Positions 1-10,327 of a DNA stretch of 27,500 nt are shown piece by piece. Source of the DNA: Bigelowiella natans CCMP2755 (lineage: Eukaryota > Cercozoa > Chlorarachniophyceae); the NCBI GenBank assembly GCA_000320545.1, contig ADNK01000140.1, positions 1-27,500 of the forward strand, in the 5' to 3' direction. Under the pieces are notes generated by a model. The model searched no databases. It was not told the DNA's origin and saw nothing but the letters and a program-made list of their open reading frames with translations. The position numbers and the translations under genes were made by a program. Each line of letters starts with the position of its first letter. The stretch's first letter is position 1.

Positions 1-243
1 TCAAACACACAATCCCTTATTACATCTCATCTTATGTGACAAACTCGTTTTCCAGCTCCGTGCTTCTCCTCGTTCTTGGAAAAGCAGATTATTACATACC
101 ATGGTTCACGGGATAGAAAGATGTTATGGCCCCAAATGCCATTATGGTGAGGTACAGAGATCGAGGACGACCAGCTGTCAGGAGGGGGGGGGATGGAGGG
201 AGGGGGAGAGGAGAGAGGAAGAAGAAAAAGCAGAAGAAAAAGC

Positions 244-282
244 AGAAGAAGAAGAAGAAGAAGAAGAAGAAGAAGAAGAAGA
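244..282. repeat. (GAA)n microsatellite
   Basis: A near-perfect run of about 13 GAA/AGA units, preceded by interrupted purine sequence from about 196. Confidence 0.95.
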
Positions 283-344
283 CAACAACTAAAGTTACCA
301 ATCACGGCAACAATTCTTACCCAACTAATGATAGATAGAAGAGA

Positions 345-345
345 T

Positions 346-392
<47 letters not shown>

Positions 393-397
393 GAGAA
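345..397. repeat. (GA)n microsatellite
   Basis: GA dinucleotide tract with one GGG interruption near 381-383. Confidence 0.95.
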
Positions 398-682
398 GAA
401 CATCGGGGGAGAACGGATGAAATTTGATAACAAGAGATTTTTAAATTTTCCATTCTGTTAGAGCTCACTTACATCCAAATGTATATCCGCAATCGAAGAG
501 GAATGCCAATATTGATATGCACATCAATATGACCAGCAAAAGTAGTCCTGCTCCCTGTGTAAGGTAAAAATGAGAAAATAAGATAATGAGAAATAATTCT
601 AAAACTCTACATGGCCAAACTCAAGGAACCATGTTTGTCCAAATGCTATGAATTGCTGCAGCGTGTTGGGTTTTCCTGCTTC

Positions 683-1946
683 TTATGTTTCTTCTTTCTT
701 CGGCTTCACCTCAGTTGTAGCCACGACGTATTCGAACCAAACCCAGTTATCTCCTTCCTATTTGAAGTAAATTGTATATTAGTAGTAAGGCTGTTGGTTC
801 CCTATGAGGGGGAGGTATGGCGGAGGAAGCATGCAGGTGAAGATAGAAACTAGCAAATAACCAGCTCTTTTCTATATTACCGTAAAACCACCACAGTTAT
901 ATTCCTTTCTTGCATCATGATGGACTCTTCTACTGTTTTGTTACAATTGCGTTTGTGTTATGATGTAAACAACTACCTTGGGCGGCACACAGTATGCGTG
1001 ATCCCCAAAAGCGCATGGACGATGTGCGAAGTTATTTGCGACCGCGATGATATTCAAGATGAATCTTGCAAGAGTGAAGAGGAACAGCCTTGAAAGCATA
1101 CATATAATACACAATCAAACAAAGGCAATCACGTGGCAAAAAGAAAAAAACGTAGTTATATTAATGAAGGTGGCGATTGAGGTGTTGATGATGTTGATGG
1201 AAATGATGGATATTGTAACGATAGGATAGGTGATGTTAATTACCCCCATTCTATCCAAAAGAGCCCGTTGTAGCAGCTGGCGAGAGGGGCTAGGGGACTC
1301 TTCCATTGGTCAATAACTAGTTGTCGTACCTTAATAATAATGATGAAGAATGAAGAAAGATAGAGCAAAGAAAGATAGAGCGAAGAAAGAGGAAAGTCAA
1401 CCCTTCTTAACCTGCCAGCATAGTCGAATACTCAGACGCTGCTGCTGCTACTATACACTCCTCTACTAAATTGAGTAGACCTCGTCAAGCGACCGAATGC
1501 GCCCCGTCATTATGCTACGCTGAGACCTTAAGACACAAATTTCAAAAATTAGAATATCTCCTAGCGACATAACTTAATTCTATGGAGTGGAAAGCAGCAT
1601 GTTGGATGCTTTAATCTTTGTTCTTATTTCTCATGAACCAAATAATACCTATATATTCCCGTTACCTTAGTTGTTTTTCCACCACTCGAAAAGTCTCGTT
1701 TTCTGAAAGCCATTGAGGGTACGCCGGCATACCGAATCGCCTTTTGAGGTGCATCTTTTGGTGCTGACGACGACCCCTCAGCTCCATCATGTGCAAGTGA
1801 GAACGTGGGGTCGCCATTCCCACTCTTCTTCAAAAAGAGTATCGGTGATATGGGTACTAAAAAACGATATTGTAGAAGAGGGGAGAGACAAGTAGGTATA
1901 CTCCTTCCCTTTCTTCGTTTGTTAGTCCTCCTTCCGAGAGGGGGAG

Positions 1947-1992
<46 letters not shown>

Positions 1993-2073
1993 GAGAGAAA
2001 GAGAGAGAAAGTTGTTTGATAATGAATTAAGATGATGATAATGATGATGATGAAGATTACGATGTTTCTCCAT
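683..2073 (-). CDS. Unknown small membrane protein, six-exon model (tentative)
   Basis: I do not recognise the family. Minus-strand exons: 2073-2061, 1856-1683, 1465-1412, 1316-1244, 1088-977 and 757-683. All introns are GT-AG and all five junctions keep phase; the sum is 501 nt, or 166 aa plus stop. The middle of the protein has a hydrophobic stretch, LFLFTLARFILNIIAVA, likely one membrane segment. Before it lies a helical Ala-rich piece (EECIVAAAASEYSTML) and after it a short segment with two Cys in CAFGDHAYC. The C-terminus ends in the charged KPKKEET. The first intron carries the 1951-2010 GA repeat. The 13-nt first exon and the 1683 donor were chosen on phase alone: a stronger-looking donor at 1665 (exon ending 1666) breaks the frame. 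The last two exons are the most protein-like. A different upstream structure is possible. Confidence 0.4.
1951..2010. repeat. (GA)n microsatellite in predicted intron
   Basis: GA tract with two imperfections, inside the first predicted intron (2060-1857) of the minus-strand gene. On that strand it reads (CT)n and could serve as a pyrimidine tract. Confidence 0.95.
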
Positions 2074-2446
2074 ATAATTATTTATCTAAATCGTACTTAC
2101 TTTACTACTTGGATAATACCAAGTCAGATGCGGAGTCAAACCAGTCTATTATATACCATTATTTCTTAGATATATTGCTATATAAATTTGGCCATAATAC
2201 CAAAAGCAGCACAATATTGTTGTTGTTTTTGTTGTGGGTTGTTGTCGATTACTCGGATTACAGCCACGTATTTCACTCTCCCCACCCACCCACCCACCCA
2301 CATAATCGGATCTTGTAAAGACGAAGCAGATTCAGGTGGAGGGTCATCAGAATGTCCATGTGGAAGAGGTTTTGAGCGCATTGTTGCTACTGTTGGGTCC
2401 TCTCATGAGTATGGCAACTATTATATCTCTGATGGGCTGCTCTACT
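2074..2446. promoter_or_regulatory. Divergent intergenic region
   Basis: This roughly 370-bp gap separates the tentative minus-strand gene (start 2073) from the plus-strand thioredoxin gene (start 2447), so it probably holds both promoters. It includes a (CCCA)n tract at about 2281-2300. No specific element is recognised with confidence. Confidence 0.4.
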
Positions 2447-4079
2447 ATGAGACCACGGGTATTTATTGTTCCTTTTCCAGTATGGTTTTCAATGCAGTGG
2501 ATTCTCTCAATAACTTACACGACTGACTATTACCCTCTAGGTACTCTGCACTTTTGCAGCAAGTCTGTTGGCATTGTTAATAACTCCTGTGGCAGCATCC
2601 CTTGATCGTCCTCTGTCCTGGCAACCATCGTCGTCGTCATCATCATCATCATCATCATCATTATCATCAATTCCTGCGACATATCGAGGCCGACATGTTC
2701 GCATAAATGGAAAAACTTCATGGTGCCAGCGACGACGACAACGGCAAGAGCCCCGATTAAGAGATTTAAGCCGTAGTCGCCTGATCGTGAATGCCAAAGA
2801 TACGAGGAGTGAAATGTTTCATCGGGAATCATCATCACTGACGACATCCCAAGAAGAAGGGGACGGAAATCCGAAGATTGTTCAATTTGTTCTGAAAAGC
2901 AATCGGGATTATGACGAAAATGGTGAGTCTGGAAAAGTGAGACAGAAAGCTGGACCAGAGGAAGCATTTCAAGCAACAGAGAACGATGACGTATCAGCAA
3001 GTGGCGTCATGAATACCGCTTCTTCTACTACTGCTACAACTTCCAAAGGCGATGCTCCTGCTACTACTAATGCTGCCGCTGCTACAGCTGCTGCTGGTAC
3101 CGCTGCAGCAGCTGCTTCAGTAGCAGCCAGCATTTGTGGCGGTATATGTGTTGGAGGAGCATGTCAGCTTGGAGCTGGAGCAGTGGCTACTGCTTCAGGG
3201 GGTTCATTACTAGCTTCGCTCTCATCGTTTGCAGCAACTACATTAGCGACTTTGATCGGTGGAGGTGCTATTCTTGCCCAAGTACTGAGAAGCATAATGA
3301 AGAAACATACAGTCTCTAACTTCCACATACGGAAAATTATATACACATGCAGTGTTTATCACCGTTCATCCAAAGACACACGCACGCACGCACATACGAC
3401 TCACGACCTACGTACTAAACGACAAGAGTTTTAGAGTAAACGGGGAAGTTACTATTATTAACAAAAATCAAATTTGAATAGGGTCCCATATCATCATCTT
3501 CTGCTATGAATATATTTGAGAGACTGGAAGCAAATTCTGTCAAATACAATCAACATCTAGTTGCACAAAACCGACCGGCTGTTCTTGAGGTCAATCAGAG
3601 AGTAATACGTATAATATTTAGAGAATTACTTGCAAGATTTCGAACCCCTTTACTGATACTGATAATAATTCAGTATTAATAACTATCGATGAAAATGCCA
3701 TTAGATATATTCACACAACTGTCCCGTATGTGCAAAGACGGGCAAATCTGCCTTAAAAGCAATACAAAAATTCCATAGCGGTACGTGATAATATATAATT
3801 ATTCGTAGTTCTCAATCATTATTTTTCTCTCTTTCCCTTTGTGATATTCTTTGTCATATTTCTTATTATTACTTCTATTACCATCTACATCAGATGTAGA
3901 CTGGGTGATGGTAGACGGTATGGATCCAGAGAACTTTCCGTTAGTTCAGGTGATTCCACGAAATAATATTACTCACTCAGTCAAGTGTAAAAGATTTTAT
4001 CTTATGTATTATGTAGGAGTACAATGTGGATTCCATTCCTCACTTCGTGTTCCTTGGTACCGATGGTTCTATCATGGTA

Positions 4080-4114
<35 letters not shown>

Positions 4115-4469
4115 TTGTCGTTATTGTTTCCAGCACCTCTTTATCGATCTTCTTTCTTTGTGCCTCCCGTTTCACAATTCTAATTTAATACTTATTCAGG
4201 GGGAAGCTGTTGGAGATGTACCTGAAAAGCTTCTGCTTGAGAACACAGATGCCTTGGCGCACAATAAAAAAGTACTACCGAATCCCACGTTTGCAAAGTG
4301 TGACAATGCGAAAAAGGTACTCCATTTCTTTTGTAGTTGTCATTATTCATCTCAGTAACATGAAACATTCTCATCTTAGGAAATTAGAAATATCCAATTG
4401 AATTCAGCTTTGCAGAAAATGAAACAAGCTGCAAAACAAGCTCCAGGGGCTAGTATTTTGTCTGAGTGA
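2447..4469 (+). CDS. HCF164/TxlA-like membrane-anchored thioredoxin, plastid-targeted
   Basis: Exons: 2447-2458, 2541-3281, 3482-3589, 3705-3780, 3894-3949, 4017-4076, 4200-4316 and 4380-4469. All junctions are GT-AG and in phase, giving 419 aa. Residues 1-24 form a clear signal peptide (MRPR, a hydrophobic core, then VAAS). A Ser run and a basic region follow, which could be a transit peptide. Residues about 183-251 are Ala/Gly-rich and hydrophobic and probably anchor the protein. The thioredoxin fold covers about 260-390: active site CPVC at 293-296, cis-Pro at 339 in SIPHFVFLG, then GEAVGDVPEKLLLENTDAL, typical of HCF164/TxlA. In plants HCF164 is a thylakoid reductant for cytochrome b6f assembly. 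Odd point: the Trp normally before the first Cys is Asn (residue 292). The 12-nt first exon is inferred from the signal peptide it completes; the edges of intron 2 (3282-3481) are the next least certain. Confidence 0.85.
2629..2668. repeat. Coding (TCA)n microsatellite, poly-Ser
   Basis: TCG/TCA repeat inside exon 2 of the thioredoxin gene, translated as a run of about 11 Ser just after the signal peptide. Confidence 0.9.
4082..4110. repeat. (CT)n microsatellite in intron
   Basis: CT tract a few bases after the 4077 donor, in the sixth intron of the thioredoxin gene. Confidence 0.95.
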
Positions 4470-5304
4470 GAAGCAACTTTTAAACGACTTCTGATTCAGA
4501 TGGCAACATATTTAGACGATGATTTACATTCATCCGTACTATGTACTTTCGTATCAAGCATATAGTGCATGGTATGAATTTTAATCCTTGAATCAATGAT
4601 AGAGCTATGCATGCATGCCTACATTAATTAAATAATATATTAGTAGATGATTGACCGAAAGTTTTTACTAGGCTATCTTCTGATAAAGCATCAACATGGA
4701 GCACTAGAGCACCGCCATGAAGCATAAGCAATTATGTAATAGCGCATCTACAATGCTCATGCTGTCTACATGGCTTATGTTGAAACATTTTACATTGTTT
4801 CCAAGAAACTGCTAAGCGACAAACAGCAAAAGGTTACTCTTGTTTCGGCTGAAGAGCAAAAATTACTAGTCGGTATCAACCGGTAGCTAAATCGTCGTAC
4901 ATGCGCCACATCACGTTGCGCATCGCATGGTAGTATTCTAAAGGTATTGAACAAAGACATGTCACAGCCATGCTACCACGCATGCAACTACACATCAGCT
5001 ACATTTCATCGCGTTTGTTTATTTTGTCTACATTGCTGAAGCGGTGCAGGCATGAATGTCTATTTGCTTACGAGCGTGCGTGAGGTAAGAAAGTTTCACA
5101 GGTGCGCATTTTTTATCATTCTCATCATGTCCACATCGGATCGATTCATTTCCGTGTTTGACCATGAACGTCGGCAATGTAACGTGAAAAATACAACCAG
5201 CTAGCTAGTCATATAATACCACATGCAGTATGACTTGATTTTAACAAAATGGAAACATCCTTTACACAATCCGTTCTTGATGTTGTTCGTAGCCTCCATT
5301 GTCA
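4470..5304. other. Convergent intergenic spacer
   Basis: No gene is seen between the 3' ends of the thioredoxin gene (plus) and the urate hydroxylase gene (minus). The sequence is rich in self-complementary words such as ATGCATGC, CGTAC, CTAGC and GCGC, and has no long microsatellite. This composition recurs at 17887-18889 and 23842-24240. Confidence 0.6.
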
Positions 5305-6831
5305 TTACAACTTTGAGCGAACGACATTTCTAGGAGGAAATGGACCTTGACTCAGATTATGCGTCAACCCTTTCTCCACTTTCTTAGCCAATGACTTGTC
5401 ACCCTTTAACTCATCATACCACTTTTGAGTTCCTTTCCAATCTTCTTCATTTCGTGGATATATTTGTTTGACCCTTTTGCGTCCTTTAAGAACGATATTG
5501 TGGACACGGTCTTTTCGGTGTTCCACGTATCTCTTCAGAGCATCCAGGACAGACACGTTCGACGTTTGTAGCATGTACGACAAAACCTGCGAGTCTTCTA
5601 GAGCTAAAGCCCCTCCCTGTCCCATGACAGGCAAAGTTGGGTGTGCTGAATCACCCAATAGCACAACTCTACCGCGGTTGAATGTTGGTAGGGCGTCTAT
5701 ATCACAGATAGGAATTCGGTTGCAAGACCGCTTTACATCGATCGAGTTTATTAAATTTTGCACCCTTTTAGGGAAATTTTTAAATAAAGTCTTGAGTTCA
5801 TCTCTCATAGCCTCGCTGGCTCTCGGAGGTGGGGTGTTGTTTTCAGGTAAAGGAGCACCCATGAAAAAGTAGAATCGGTCTTTTCCAACAGGCATCAGGG
5901 AGGCACGTTTTCCTTCGCCCACCCACATTATCCATTCATTAAACTTTCCGAGATTAGGAGACATCTTCACCAAGCCATTCCAGTTTGTATAGCGGTAGAA
6001 AATGGGAAGTTTCTTTCCAATGACATATTCGCGTACCATAGAACGAATGCCATCGGCTCCAATCAGGATATCTGCTACAGCGGAACGGCTTCCATCATCG
6101 AACACTGCATACACCTTGCTGTTTTCATCATTCGGATTTACTCTTTCAATTTTCTTGCATGTCTTTCCCAAAGAAAGTTGCCCCCCCGTGGATTTGTACG
6201 TGTCCATGAGAAGCTGTTGAAGGTATCCCCTTGCGATAGGGTACCCACGCTCTCCTAGTTTTTGGAACATCGGGTTCAGGTCAAGATTCACCAAGGGTTC
6301 ATCCATTTTGCTGTGATATATCATCTTATCCATCTGGCCTCCGTGCTCTTGCATTTCCTTGCCAAGACCCAGACTGTTCATAACTTTAACTCCGTTAGTC
6401 CATAGGGAGATAGCGGCACCGATGGGCAGGATCTCCTCCGCCCGTTCATACACATGCACCTTATACCCAATACGTCTGAGAAACACTCCGCAAGAGAGTC
6501 CTCCAATGCCGCCACCAATTATCACCACGCTCAGATCGAACATCGCCAAAGCAGTCTTAGGGGGTGGGTTTGATTGTGTGGCACGTGTCCACGTTGAGAC
6601 CTTGTTTTTCCAACCGGATTTCCGAAAAAAAGAGAAAAAAGAAGAGCGTTTTTCCCTGTCAAGCTTTTCTGGAGGGATTTCCTGATTTCGCCGAATTCCG
6701 TTCGGACGAAGTCCATTGAAGAAGATATCGAAATAGCCTTTGTCGTATTCTAGAAACCGTCTATATTTGGTGTCCAGAAGAGATGTTGTCGTAGGTAAAG
6801 TATGGACTGCATTTTTGTTGTTCGTAAGCAT
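5305..6831 (-). CDS. FAD-dependent urate hydroxylase (HpxO-like) with peroxisomal SKL tail
   Basis: A 508-aa intronless group A flavin monooxygenase (FAD_binding_3). Visible motifs: dinucleotide fold GGGIGG at 106-111 with the ribose-binding Glu at 129 (VYER), the DG motif GADG at 258-261, and the GD motif GDSAHPTLP from 393. The family signature WNGLV, VGEGKRASLMPV and DRFYFF matches HpxO of Klebsiella rather than zeaxanthin epoxidase. By my alignment Arg309 and Tyr321 match the urate-binding Arg204 and Tyr216 of that enzyme, and CDID at 376-379 its catalytic Asp region. HpxO oxidises urate to 5-hydroxyisourate with NADH and O2. The last three residues are SKL, a canonical PTS1, so the enzyme should be peroxisomal. 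A basic 96-residue N-terminal extension precedes the catalytic domain; Met97 is an alternative start. The start at 6831 is the first ATG after an in-frame stop. Having no intron sets it apart from most neighbours. Confidence 0.93.
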   Translation of the reverse strand: MLTNNKNAVHTLPTTTSLLDTKYRRFLEYDKGYFDIFFNGLRPNGIRRNQEIPPEKLDREKRSSFFSFFRKSGWKNKVSTWTRATQSNPPPKTALAMFDLSVVIIGGGIGGLSCGVFLRRIGYKVHVYERAEEILPIGAAISLWTNGVKVMNSLGLGKEMQEHGGQMDKMIYHSKMDEPLVNLDLNPMFQKLGERGYPIARGYLQQLLMDTYKSTGGQLSLGKTCKKIERVNPNDENSKVYAVFDDGSRSAVADILIGADGIRSMVREYVIGKKLPIFYRYTNWNGLVKMSPNLGKFNEWIMWVGEGKRASLMPVGKDRFYFFMGAPLPENNTPPPRASEAMRDELKTLFKNFPKRVQNLINSIDVKRSCNRIPICDIDALPTFNRGRVVLLGDSAHPTLPVMGQGGALALEDSQVLSYMLQTSNVSVLDALKRYVEHRKDRVHNIVLKGRKRVKQIYPRNEEDWKGTQKWYDELKGDKSLAKKVEKGLTHNLSQGPFPPRNVVRSKL

Positions 6832-7191
6832 GGTTTGTCTCCCAACAAGCTGGCAACAACATGTGCAGTAAAGGAAGAAGAATAACGAGGCATGGGTGAT
6901 GATGATGATGGGTTTGGGTTATTTAGGGTTAGCTCTAGGGGGGTGCTATGCCACGACACTTTGTGCACTACTAATACTACTACTACTAACACTACTAGAA
7001 TATCTGCTGCTTCTGATGACGACACTCTGCTTGCTGCACACTAGCATGAGAGAGGAACTCTACTTCAAACAGATTCGTGTGTTTTTTGAACACACCTTCC
7101 CTGCCTTGACGCCCGACCCAGGAAGAACTCAAACGCCAGGGTCCTTTCTCTCTCTTGTGGCAACATATTAAAAGTATAAAGAAGGCACAGT
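6832..7191. promoter_or_regulatory. Divergent promoter region, 360 bp
   Basis: Lies between the start codons of the urate hydroxylase (minus) and the large scaffold gene (plus). It contains a GATGATGATGATG tract at about 6897-6910, a telomere-like TTTAGGGTTA at about 6922-6931, and a short (CTA)n run near 6968-6990. Initiation on both strands must start within it unless further 5' exons exist. Confidence 0.45.
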
Positions 7192-7784
7192 ATGGCCAGT
7201 GCACATACAGCAGCGGCAGTAGTTGCTGGAAAATATGAAGTGCGTTTATACGGAATAGAAGTTCAAGACCTGCAGTCGATTGGAGTTCACGGAAAAAGGA
7301 AGACTAAGAAGATATTTGCGGTCATCAATTTCGACCAATTTCGTGGAGCAACGACATCGGTACTACACTATAAATTGAAATTATCCTAAACGTATGACAT
7401 GAATATGTTGTTTAGAGCGTAAGATACTTCGGGCGTGCAGTGAAGGTTCCATTGGATTTGCGATTCAACTATTCTACTCAGTTCGCGCATAGACTGCGGT
7501 CAAAGTTTTGCAGTATACAAATCAAATCAAAAGGTCAATCTCTACAGCACTACATCACTTGCTGTTTCTGCTTTCGTATTCTCTAGTCGTTGTCCCTCAA
7601 ATCAATTCGAACAATAACGACGCTATCGTATCGTGAACCAGGTCTGTTCTCGTCGGAAAGCATTGGCTTTGTCCGTGTTGACCTCCACACCTTACTAACA
7701 GGGCCTATAAACCATAAATTGACCATTTGGAGTCGAAATGCACCCGTTGGTATTGTTAGCTTCAAATTGGAAATGAAAGAAATC
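7192..7784 (+). other. Scaffold gene exons 1-3: first C2-like domain
   Basis: Residues 1-143. Strand pattern and motifs fit a C2 fold: GKYEVRLYGIEVQDL at the start, then KKIFAVINFDQFRG, KVPLDLRFNYSTQF, and SIGFVRVDLHTLLTGP with SRNAPVGIVSFKLEMKEI closing it. Obvious Asp clusters for calcium binding are absent, so a calcium-independent C2 is more likely. The exon 2/3 join restores Gly in KSKGLFSSES. Exon 1 starts at the first ATG downstream of the divergent promoter. Confidence 0.7.
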
Positions 7785-8241
7785 GTCAACCTCTGGGTGC
7801 TGCAAAACAACATCATTCTCGACTACTTAAGTACATCCATAATGAAGTCTGAATATGGATATGTTGTCTCTGTTACCAGGTAATCTTGAAGAACGTATCA
7901 GTATCTAATATTCCCAAATTGAAGAATGGGAGGGACGCATCCGTATTTCTTCGGGCATCGATACCAGGCTTCAAAGGTGTAACCACCAAGGTACTGGTGG
8001 TAGTAGTAGGATACTAGGGGTGGTAGGAGTAGTAGTAGTAGTGACAGTTGGAAAGTGGTAGTAGTAGTAGTAGTAGCTAAAATGCAATAAATAAAAAAGA
8101 ATTCTGACAAGCTTTTCTACTTACTTGCTACCATTGTTTTCTTCAGGTAGAAACACCACTCGCAACAGAAACCAGAAATGCAGGTAGTAGTCGCACACAT
8201 AATACGTTCTTCACTATGAATTTTATCGTCAAGACTCTTAA

Positions 8242-8277
<36 letters not shown>

Positions 8278-8902
8278 AGAGTGGCACATGATTGAGAAGT
8301 TACGATTCAAGACTTGCTTCCATGAGATCATGTTTTCAAACGTGGAAATGCAGCTAGAGATCATTGCAGCAGGTGGCTCCCAAATGGCAACAGTGAGCTT
8401 GCCATTGAGGAATCATGCACGGTACGACTACCACAAGATGAATAAATGAATGAATGAAATACTCATGGCAGAAAAGAAGAAATAGTGAGTAATTCTCCTT
8501 ATTAAGTACTTGAAAAAGTAATTTATACGTTATAGTCTTTTCATATATGGGGTTGATTCAATGTAGTAGTAGTAGTGATAGTAGTAGGAAGAGTGACGTC
8601 AACCAATTTGACACATACATATGTATGTACTTCGTGGAAGTAAATCAAACGAACAAGTGAGGAGGGATTAGTCTTTTTCTACATGTTCTCCTGTTTCTTG
8701 TTTTACTCTCCTGTATTATGATGTTAAAATATGGTATCATAATCATCATCATCATCATTATCTGTCAATCAGCTTCAACGATGGAGAGGTAGTGAAGTTT
8801 CAAAGGCGTATGTACCTTGCTCAAAAGTATGCTGCTGTAGGACAACAACGGGAAGGAGGGGCTTGTAATAAAGCACTAAACTCAATGCTACTAATATTCA
8901 AC

Positions 8903-8978
<76 letters not shown>

Positions 8979-9179
8979 ATACACATGCTGATCAGATCAT
9001 GAAGCAGGCTCATCAGCTTCATCTTTGCTGCCTGTGGAAATCAAGGGCACGTTTTTTTACAAGAACTTCCCCAGCTCAGCACAGATGGTGTGCGGTGTGC
9101 ATACGGACACAGGTAGTAGTAGTAGTAGTAGTAGTAGTGGTATCAGTAGATGATAAAGGGTGGTGATTGTAGTTGGATG

Positions 9180-9211
<32 letters not shown>

Positions 9212-9919
9212 TTGTGTGTGACATTAGTAAAATGTTGAGAATATTTGTTTGTTTCTTATTTCGCCGAATGGATGCTGCATTAGTAAAATGTTGAGAATAT
9301 TTGTTTGTTTCTTATTTCGCCGAATGGATGCTGATGCGTAGGGATCGAAGACGCATTACCGGCGCATTTACAGTGCGTTCGCCCTCTTATTCGTGTATCC
9401 AAACGTGATTTAGCGAGGCGAAACTCAATGCCAGATAATATCACCAATAAACGTGGTAGTGATGATGTTGGTGGGTCTCCTATGACAGCAAAGGCAACAG
9501 TAGCGGCACTAGCACCACCGTGTACCGCTATCAATACTACTTCCACTACCATCTTAGCAACTCCTTCTGCTAACGATCTGCAAGGACAAATGAAGGACTA
9601 CTACTACGATGATGATGATGATGACAACAAGGAGGGGGAGGAGAAAAATGAGGAGGAATTAGTAATGATCAAGATGTTACAGCCTAGAGCCATAGTTGAT
9701 GATGACGATAGGAAAATACAGAGAAGGCGTGGAAATATCATTATCAATGATGACAAAGCCAGTTATAGTAGCAGCAAGGAGGTAATGTACATTATTGTGG
9801 AGTGTAAGCGATAGGCTACAGCTACTGCTGTGTACTGTTTTCATAAAATGACTCTGCATGATAATGATAACAATAATGTCGATAATTAACACAGTAAAAG
9901 AATATGATTTGTGCATTAT

Positions 9920-9972
<53 letters not shown>

Positions 9973-10072
9973 ACAAATAATGTGTGTGTATGTGTGTGTG
10001 TGTAAGTGGAGGATGTTGTCCTCTACCCGTGCTGCACGCCAGAGCAAGAGCGCGCTCGCACTCTCCCGCTCT

Positions 10073-10118
<46 letters not shown>

Positions 10119-10145
10119 ACACACACACACACATACACACACATA

Positions 10146-10183
<38 letters not shown>

Positions 10184-10327
10184 TCATACATTAGATTTAC
10201 TGATAATATGGTTCTGATCAATGAAACGGACACAGCATTACGCGAACAAATCGACGCCGGATATGATCTGTTGATGCTTAGCCCCAATCACCCGCTCCTG
10301 ATACGAACGTGGGAAGATATTGTAAAG

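Larger units (their letters stand above)
1..682. other. Non-coding flank with purine microsatellites
   Basis: No convincing gene is visible here. The left part holds two purine repeats listed separately, and open frames across them read only poly-Glu, poly-Arg, poly-Lys or poly-Leu. From about 420 to 682 the sequence is AT-rich and is probably the 3' flank of the minus-strand gene that ends at 683. Confidence 0.6.
7880..9112 (+). other. Scaffold gene exons 4-8: second C2-like domain
   Basis: Residues 144-309. It follows the first C2-like unit without linker: VILKNVSVSNIPKLKNGRD opens it, then SVFLRASIPGFKGVTTKVET, NAEWHMIEKLRF (the Asn-x-x-Trp typical of C2 strand edges), VEMQLEIIAAGG, and MATVSLPLRNHAR. 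Exon 8 adds LPVEIKGTFFYKNFPSSAQM. Exon 5 is only 37 nt. Exon 6 has a (CTG)n tract as its splice-acceptor approach (8243-8277). Confidence 0.7.

Noticed and set aside
611-853. 80-codon plus-strand frame
   Set aside because: It opposes the last exon of the minus-strand gene and shows no domain.
5468-6685. Plus-strand open frames opposite the urate hydroxylase
   Set aside because: They mirror a strong minus-strand coding frame and have no domains of their own.
10005-10070. Open segment between repeats in intron 9 (MLSSTRAARQSKS or MEDVVLYPCCTPEQ)
   Set aside because: No donor gives a phase match to exon 10; extending exon 9 to 9786 solves the frame without it.
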